Positions 7,752 to 12,071 of a DNA stretch of 12,071 bases are shown piece after piece; position 1 is the first letter of the stretch; each line of letters begins with the position of its first letter. The position numbers and the translations under genes are program-made. The stretch spans positions 1 through 12,071 of the forward strand of contig JAIDXA010000172.1 of the NCBI GenBank assembly GCA_029058705.1. Direction: 5' to 3'. The notes beneath the pieces are model-generated. The model had not been told where the DNA came from. It made no database searches and saw nothing but the letters and a program-made list of their open reading frames with translations. This DNA comes from Paramuribaculum sp. (GTDB lineage Bacteria; Bacteroidota; Bacteroidia; Bacteroidales; Muribaculaceae).

Positions 7752-8387
7752 ATGAAGAGAATTATCATGATTATTCTTGCCGCCATCATGATGGTGCCGG
7801 CGGTTGAAGCGGAAAACAAGCAGCTTCAGAAGGCTCTGAAAAAGGAGTATAAGGCCAAGATGAAAGAGTATAAGAAAGAGAAGTGGACTCTTTTCGGAAG
7901 CAGCCGCACACTTGAGGTTGCGTTGCTTCAGCACTATGACAAACTCAACACGCTTGGAGAGGACGCGCAGGAGGTTGTTGGGATCGCATCGCGGTTCAAG
8001 TCGAAGAATGTCGGCCATCAGCAGGCGATCAACAATGCATGTGTGACGTATGCCCAGCAGGCCGGCAGCCATCTGAAGGGGCGTGTTGTAAGCGATCTGT
8101 CGGCCAACGGAGACGATCCGTCGGCGGAGTTCGATCATTTCTACGGGGCGTATGAGCGTCTGGTAGAGAAGGAGATCAAGGGAGAGATGACGGAATCGTA
8201 CAGCATAATCCGCTGTGTCGATCCAAAGGCGGGAGAATATGAAATGCAGACGTTTTTCATAGTCAATGAGAGCGCGGCTACCCGCGCACGTATCCGCGCG
8301 ATGGAGAATGCATTGAAAGAATCAGAGGCCGCCCAGCGTTATGCTCAGAAAGTCAGCGATTTCGTAAAAGAAGGATTTGCAGAGTGA
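7752..8387 (+). CDS. Conserved Bacteroidales exported protein, Lys-rich, function unknown
   Basis: A 211-residue protein with a signal peptide of about 20 residues ending VPAVEA. The mature start is strongly basic and helical (KALKKEYKAKMKEYKKEKW, then LFGSSRTLEVALLQHYDKL), probably a coiled or amphipathic segment. The centre carries ASRFKSKNVGHQQAINNA and a Tyr/Gln stretch; the C-terminus is a second Ala/Glu/Lys helix (RAMENALKESEAAQRYAQK). I recognise the overall pattern as a family found in other Bacteroidales but know no assigned role. It has no lipobox, so it should be soluble in the periplasm or bound to the cluster's membrane proteins. It overlaps the next gene by one nucleotide (TGATG), which implies translational coupling and a shared complex or pathway. 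Confidence 0.8.
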   Translation: MKRIIMIILAAIMMVPAVEAENKQLQKALKKEYKAKMKEYKKEKWTLFGSSRTLEVALLQHYDKLNTLGEDAQEVVGIASRFKSKNVGHQQAINNACVTYAQQAGSHLKGRVVSDLSANGDDPSAEFDHFYGAYERLVEKEIKGEMTESYSIIRCVDPKAGEYEMQTFFIVNESAATRARIRAMENALKESEAAQRYAQKVSDFVKEGFAE

Positions 8388-10225
8388 TGGGAAAGGTCGC
8401 TTTTCTGACAGCATTTTTTCTGTCGGTTGTCGCGGTTCCGGTTTACGGACAGAACTGGGCCGCGATAAAAGCCGACGGGATCTATCTGTGGGGCGAAGGG
8501 TGGGGCACCACAGTGGCAGAAGCGGACAAACAGGCCCTGAATGATCTGATCAGCAAGATTTCGCTTCAGGTTACGGGTAGTGTGTCGCATGACGAGCGGG
8601 AAACTGTTTCGACTTCGGGAGTAGAGTCCAACAGCACTTTCATATCGAATGTAAGCACGTATTCGGCTGCGACACTTGTGAATACGGAAAAAATCATTAT
8701 CGAGAACGAGCCTGACGCGCACGTAGGCCGATGGATAAAGCGTTCGGACATAGACAAGATTTTCGAGGGTCGTAAGAACAAGATTTCAGATTATATATCG
8801 TCGGCAATCAAGGCAGAGCGGCAAGGCAAGATCGATGTGGCGCTGAAGGATCTCTATTGGGCGTTTGCCCTGACGAAGACACTTCAGAATCCGAATGAAT
8901 ACAGGTATGAGTGCGATGAAGAGGGACCGGTGCTTGCAGTTACGTGGATTCCGCGGCGGATAAACGAAATATTCGAGCAGCTCGAGGCGGAGCCGGCCCG
9001 CAGGGATGGCGACGATCTTGAACTTCGGATCACTTATAAGGGAAAGCCGGTCAATTCGGTCGACTATACGTATTTCGACGGCAGGGACTGGAGCAATATC
9101 TGTTCGGCAAAAGACGGGCTGGGAGTTCTTGAGCTTGCCCCGGGAAACCGGAATTCATACTATCAGGTGAAATTTGAATATGAATACCGCGGAGAGTCGC
9201 ATATAGACCGGGAGGTTGAGAGTGTGTTGAATTCGATAGGGAGCATTCCGATGCGAAATGCCTATAAGGCAGTGAAACCGGAACCGGCTGTTGCCGAGAG
9301 CCCGAAGGAAACAGCCGGCTCTGATGTGGAGAACTCGTTTGCCTCGATAGCGAAGGAGATCTATGAGATGCCGCCGGCTGTTGACGATGACCTGAAATAT
9401 CTGGAAGTGCTGAAGAGACTTTCAAAATCGATAGTAGAGAAGCGTTATGAGGCGCCGGAAGGGGTTTTTACGGCAGAAGCCAGAGATATTTACGAGCGTT
9501 TGATCAAGTATGGCCGTGCTAAGATTGTCGGGACGCCGACTTATACGTTCTACCGCAACGGCGATAATGTCATGGCGCGAGGTCTTCAGATGTCCTTTTC
9601 GTTTAGATCGGGTCTGAGAAAGTCGTTTGTGGAGGAGGTTGTCTTTTCCTTTGACCAGACGGGGCTGATCAATAACATATCGTTCGGTCTGGGGAAGACA
9701 GCGGAAGCCGATATCCTCGGGAAGGGAGTTTGGGACGAGAACGCGCGTTTCGCAATAATGAATTTTCTCGAAAATTACCAGACAGCCTACGCTTTGAAAC
9801 GGCTGGACTATATCTCGTCGGTGTTTGATGATGACGCCGTCATCATAACGGGTAGCGTCAGTCATGTTCCGTCGCGTAAGCTTGGAACAGGCGACGGCCA
9901 GGGAATGGTTTTTGCCCATGACATCATCAAGTATAACCGTCACAGCAAGGATTCGTATCTTAGCCATCTGAAAAAGAGTTTCGCAAGTAAAGAGTATATC
10001 AATATCCGTTTTGCCAGCAATGATGTGCGGAAGCTTGGCAAGGGCGGGGAGCTGTATGCCATACAGATTTCGCAGGAATATTATTCATCGAACTACGGCG
10101 ACAAGGGCTATCTTTTTCTGATGGTCGACATTAACGATCCGGAAAAACCTATAATAAAGCTGCGAACATGGCAGCCGGAACGGGATCCGGAGTTCGGACT
10201 CTACGGGCCTGAGCATTTCAAATGA
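8387..10225 (+). CDS. LPP20-like protein with C-terminal NTF2-like region
   Basis: A 612-residue exported protein. I place the start at the ATG whose A is the last base of the previous stop (TGATG); a GTG one codon earlier is less likely. The signal peptide ends near residue 21 (VPVYGQ). Residues about 22-130 resemble the LPP20 domain, with IYLWGEGWGTTVAEADKQAL at 32-51 as the hallmark. A Glu/Lys helical region follows (about 125-165), then a beta domain of unknown type (about 200-300) and a Pro/Glu linker (about 300-335). Residues about 450-600 fit an NTF2-like cone: a helix in RFAIMNFLENYQTAYALKRLDYISSVFDDDAVI, then alternating strands and a conserved-looking end (EFGLYGPEHF). LPP20 proteins occur with outer-membrane and flagellar assembly systems. 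Here it closes the cluster. No enzyme motif is seen. Confidence 0.78.
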   Translation: MGKVAFLTAFFLSVVAVPVYGQNWAAIKADGIYLWGEGWGTTVAEADKQALNDLISKISLQVTGSVSHDERETVSTSGVESNSTFISNVSTYSAATLVNTEKIIIENEPDAHVGRWIKRSDIDKIFEGRKNKISDYISSAIKAERQGKIDVALKDLYWAFALTKTLQNPNEYRYECDEEGPVLAVTWIPRRINEIFEQLEAEPARRDGDDLELRITYKGKPVNSVDYTYFDGRDWSNICSAKDGLGVLELAPGNRNSYYQVKFEYEYRGESHIDREVESVLNSIGSIPMRNAYKAVKPEPAVAESPKETAGSDVENSFASIAKEIYEMPPAVDDDLKYLEVLKRLSKSIVEKRYEAPEGVFTAEARDIYERLIKYGRAKIVGTPTYTFYRNGDNVMARGLQMSFSFRSGLRKSFVEEVVFSFDQTGLINNISFGLGKTAEADILGKGVWDENARFAIMNFLENYQTAYALKRLDYISSVFDDDAVIITGSVSHVPSRKLGTGDGQGMVFAHDIIKYNRHSKDSYLSHLKKSFASKEYINIRFASNDVRKLGKGGELYAIQISQEYYSSNYGDKGYLFLMVDINDPEKPIIKLRTWQPERDPEFGLYGPEHFK

Positions 10226-10254
10226 TTTGATTTTAAAATACGTGGAAACCACAC

Positions 10255-10301
10255 AATTGTTAACGCCGGAGACTGATTGGAAGCCTCCGTCGTTAACAAT
10301 T
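10255..10301 (+). terminator. Long hairpin ending the envelope cluster
   Basis: AATTGTTAACGCCGGAG (10255-10271) pairs with CTCCGTCGTTAACAATT (10285-10301) at 16 of 17 positions around a 13-nt loop. It starts 30 bp after the stop at 10225. The T run after it is short (TCTTTC), so it is a strong structure but an imperfect intrinsic terminator; it may act as a 3' stabiliser as well. Confidence 0.65.
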
Positions 10302-10309
10302 CTTTCAGA

Positions 10310-10329
10310 AGCCGCGACGGCTGTTTCTT
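10310..10329 (+). terminator. Small second hairpin with T-rich tail
   Basis: AGCCG-CGA-CGGCT (10310-10322) is followed by GTTTCTT. It lies just after the long hairpin and may be a back-up terminator insulating the downstream unit. The stem is only five pairs, so the call is tentative. Confidence 0.3.
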
Positions 10330-10355
10330 CCGAGTGAACTACTGCGAAGTATTCC

Positions 10356-10385
10356 TTTGATATTCCGCTGAAATGCGTAACTTTG
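10356..10385 (+). promoter_or_regulatory. Bacteroidetes-type promoter of the zincin/lipoprotein unit
   Basis: TAACTTTG at 10378-10385 matches TAnnTTTG exactly, and TTTG at 10356-10359 lies 18 nt upstream, close to the usual 19-21. Transcription should begin near 10391, leaving about 12 nt before the ATG at 10404. This makes an upstream TTG at 10383 impossible as a start, because it lies inside the -7 box. Confidence 0.75.
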
Positions 10386-10403
10386 CAGATAAATGAACAA
10401 GTC

Positions 10404-11456
10404 ATGAATCATCTATCTCGACTTCTTACGATTATTTTATATATCCTGCTTCCGTGGAATATTTCTTATGGCGGTGTTTTCAACACTTCTAAATCGTTCG
10501 ATTTATTATGTTTGCCTCAGTATATCGACCATATAAAAGATGACGCACGGTTCGCAGGGCTATGTTCTGATTCCGTCTTTCTCGCCAATATTTCCCAAGT
10601 TAATTCAATTTGCAGCGCTTCAAAACTTTGCAATCTTTATTCTGAAATACATGGGGATAAAGATGATATTACAAAATGCCTGTTCACAATTCAGCATTTA
10701 GATAGCCTTGCTCGCGATGTCGAATGGGCGAAGGGCATCCTTTCGGTTCAACCTCAACTTTCGTATATCTATCATAAATTGGTTGAACATGGGTATTCAG
10801 ATTATTGGGAGAATACAATTTATCCAAAATTGAAATCTCATATTGACAATTATAATCTGAATGAGGATTTAAAGAATAATATAGACCAAAGTCTTTCTGA
10901 GTTTTTCTTACCTGAATCTCTGCCTGACACTCAATCCAAAATATATATATTGGATATTGAAAATGCTTTTAACCTTTCAGATGAATCATTCTGCTGCACG
11001 CCACTTATTCTGAATCCAGAAATAGAAAAACAGTTGAGATTAAATTTTATGAATATTTATATTCACGAAAATTTACATAATCTCCACATTTCTCCCGAAC
11101 TTATGGAGAAACTTGGCGAACTTGATTGTGATTCATTCTATAGAAGTAAAGAGGATATAGCACAAAAACATGGCGAAGGTAGAAACGAAGCTTTCGTCGT
11201 TGCTGCCGAAGTATTCATATCTCATAAGTCAGGGATTAGAGATAGTCAAAATGTTTTTGATGAATTTTCACAATATGTCGACGGCAGTCTGGTATTGGCT
11301 CCGATAATATATGTGAATCTATCCAATCGTATTCCTAATGAATCATATAATGATTTTCTTATACGATTGTTTGTCAACGGCATTTTGAGGGCTGGTGCCA
11401 TAAAGGATAACTACGATAAAGCGATGTCCGCCATTCAATCTGAAATTGCTGAATAA
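10404..11456 (+). CDS. Secreted zincin-like putative metallopeptidase (HExxH)
   Basis: A 350-residue exported protein. The start is set by the promoter: the frame opens at TTG 10383, but that lies in the -7 box, so ATG 10404 is used. This yields a signal peptide of about 23 residues ending NISYG with no lipobox. The zinc motif H221-E-N-L-H225 sits on a hydrophobic helix (MNIYIHENLHNL), with the expected two His ligands and catalytic Glu. About 37 residues on, NEAFVVAAE (261-269) offers Glu262 or Glu269 as third ligand, an arrangement seen in gluzincins and reminiscent of DUF4932- or DUF2268-type proteins; I cannot assign the family. The N-terminal 200 residues are helical with a Cys pair (FCCTPL). 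Codon use is strikingly AT-rich compared with the upstream cluster. The downstream lipoprotein is 38 bp away and probably co-transcribed. Substrate unknown. Confidence 0.75.
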   Translation: MNHLSRLLTIILYILLPWNISYGGVFNTSKSFDLLCLPQYIDHIKDDARFAGLCSDSVFLANISQVNSICSASKLCNLYSEIHGDKDDITKCLFTIQHLDSLARDVEWAKGILSVQPQLSYIYHKLVEHGYSDYWENTIYPKLKSHIDNYNLNEDLKNNIDQSLSEFFLPESLPDTQSKIYILDIENAFNLSDESFCCTPLILNPEIEKQLRLNFMNIYIHENLHNLHISPELMEKLGELDCDSFYRSKEDIAQKHGEGRNEAFVVAAEVFISHKSGIRDSQNVFDEFSQYVDGSLVLAPIIYVNLSNRIPNESYNDFLIRLFVNGILRAGAIKDNYDKAMSAIQSEIAE

Positions 11457-11494
11457 GCGTCTATCACCCCACATAACCCAAACTCTTTCCGACT

Positions 11495-11941
11495 ATGAAG
11501 AAACTCGCAATTATACTTTTGACAATATCCTGTATCCAACTGTTATTGTCCTGTTCCAAAAATTTCAATATGGAAAATTGGGAGGGTGCAGTATTTGTAT
11601 CGCCGACTAATTCCTATCGCGGCAATGATTTTCCAAATGACAGCGCAAGAATAGAGCTGCTCTCCGACAGTGTTTGCATCGTTAAGAATCTTTCCTTTAT
11701 AGACTTTGCCGATTCATATAAATGGCCGGAGCAATTTACTGGCGAATGGTATTTATATGAATATGAAGACTCCAAGTCTTTGATTATTAGCTATGATAAA
11801 AGACAGACCTCATTTGCAGTCATACCATTTGATATAGATATGGATTTCAAACCTCATGGCGTAACCCTGCGCTCTTACGTCGGCGCCCCGGACGATATGG
11901 TTTATCACGTTCTAATTGAAGAATCCAATCAACTGAAATAA
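11495..11941 (+). CDS. Small AT-rich lipoprotein, partner of the zincin-like gene
   Basis: A 148-residue lipoprotein with lipobox LLSC and lipid cysteine at residue 20, followed by SKNFN, which is not acidic; by the Bacteroidetes export-signal rule it may stay periplasmic. The mature part, about 128 residues, looks all-beta, with strands such as SVCIVKNLSFIDF, GEWYLYEYE and KSLIISYDK, and could be a small barrel or lipocalin-like fold. No family is recognised. It sits 38 bp after the zincin-like gene, shares its low G+C and ends before a strong terminator, so the two form one unit. An inhibitor or anchor role for the protease is possible but rests on position alone. Confidence 0.75.
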   Translation: MKKLAIILLTISCIQLLLSCSKNFNMENWEGAVFVSPTNSYRGNDFPNDSARIELLSDSVCIVKNLSFIDFADSYKWPEQFTGEWYLYEYEDSKSLIISYDKRQTSFAVIPFDIDMDFKPHGVTLRSYVGAPDDMVYHVLIEESNQLK

Positions 11942-11975
11942 GCGTCTTTTCGCGCTCCTTATATAGACAACGTCG

Positions 11976-11993
11976 CTATGCTTCCAAGCATAG
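11976..11993. repeat. Short perfect hairpin before the terminator
   Basis: CTATGCTTCCAAGCATAG folds as seven pairs around TCCA, one base ahead of the terminator stem. It probably forms a tandem hairpin at the 3' end of the transcript. Confidence 0.4.
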
Positions 11994-11994
11994 A

Positions 11995-12040
11995 AGAGGC
12001 TGTGTCGTAATTAAGGTTTACGGCGCAGCCTCTCTTTTTG
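11995..12040 (+). terminator. Strong intrinsic terminator of the zincin/lipoprotein unit
   Basis: A 16-pair stem is formed by AGAGGCTGTGTCGTAA (11995-12010) and TTACGGCGCAGCCTCT (12018-12033), with two G-U pairs and a 7-nt loop, directly followed by CTTTTTG. It works for plus-strand transcription; the opposite side lacks a T run. Confidence 0.88.
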
Positions 12041-12071
12041 CCGGGCTTAGGATTGGATATTTTTCAGGCGA

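Noticed and set aside
8384..8389. GTG at 8384 as start of the LPP20-like gene
   Set aside because: The adjacent ATG at 8387 overlaps the previous stop as TGATG, a typical coupled start, and GTG adds only one residue.
1..12071. CRISPR arrays, tRNA or rRNA genes
   Set aside because: No evenly spaced repeats and no tRNA- or rRNA-like sequence were seen; gaps are either short or explained above.

Overview
The window looks like a piece of a Bacteroidales chromosome of moderate G+C, plausibly a gut lineage such as Muribaculaceae. The evidence is the protein families present (PEGA, BACON, LPP20-like, FGE-like lipoproteins), Bacteroidetes-type lipoprotein export signals just after the lipid cysteine, near absence of Shine-Dalgarno sequences, and promoter boxes of the Bacteroidetes form TAnnTTTG. 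Genus and species cannot be fixed from sequence reading alone.

Left edge (1-1683): a monocistronic minus-strand CPA1-type cation/proton antiporter (NhaP2/CvrA-like) with a C-terminal RCK_C domain and its own well-formed promoter. A short, doubtful minus-strand reading frame lies beyond its stop at the window edge.

Leader region (1684-2133): 450 bp without a gene but full of structure. In order it holds a 16-bp AT palindrome, a run of nine G, a -7-like box, a 184-bp MITE-like element (17-bp perfect terminal inverted repeats, TAA duplication) and an imperfect 20-bp inverted repeat built on TAAGTAAGTC. That 10-mer recurs at 6346 and 7726.

Envelope cluster (2134-10225, plus strand): five closely spaced genes, all with signal peptides. 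They encode a PEGA-repeat protein ending in an outer-membrane barrel-like domain; a lipoprotein of seven tandem BACON domains; a lipoprotein joining a fimbrillin-like N-terminus to a degenerate formylglycine-generating-enzyme (FGE) fold; a small Lys-rich secreted protein; and an LPP20-like/NTF2-like protein. None has a recognisable intact catalytic site, so I infer a structural or adhesive surface assembly. The spacing (21, 66 and 23 bp gaps, then a 1-nt overlap) supports one operon. A long hairpin at 10255-10301 ends it.

Right edge (10356-12071): an AT-rich two-gene unit with its own promoter and a strong terminator. It encodes a secreted HExxH zincin-like protein and a small lipoprotein. 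Its base composition differs clearly from the envelope cluster, which suggests separate acquisition. The pairing of a secreted protease-like protein with a lipoprotein suggests, as inference only, an effector with a partner or inhibitor.
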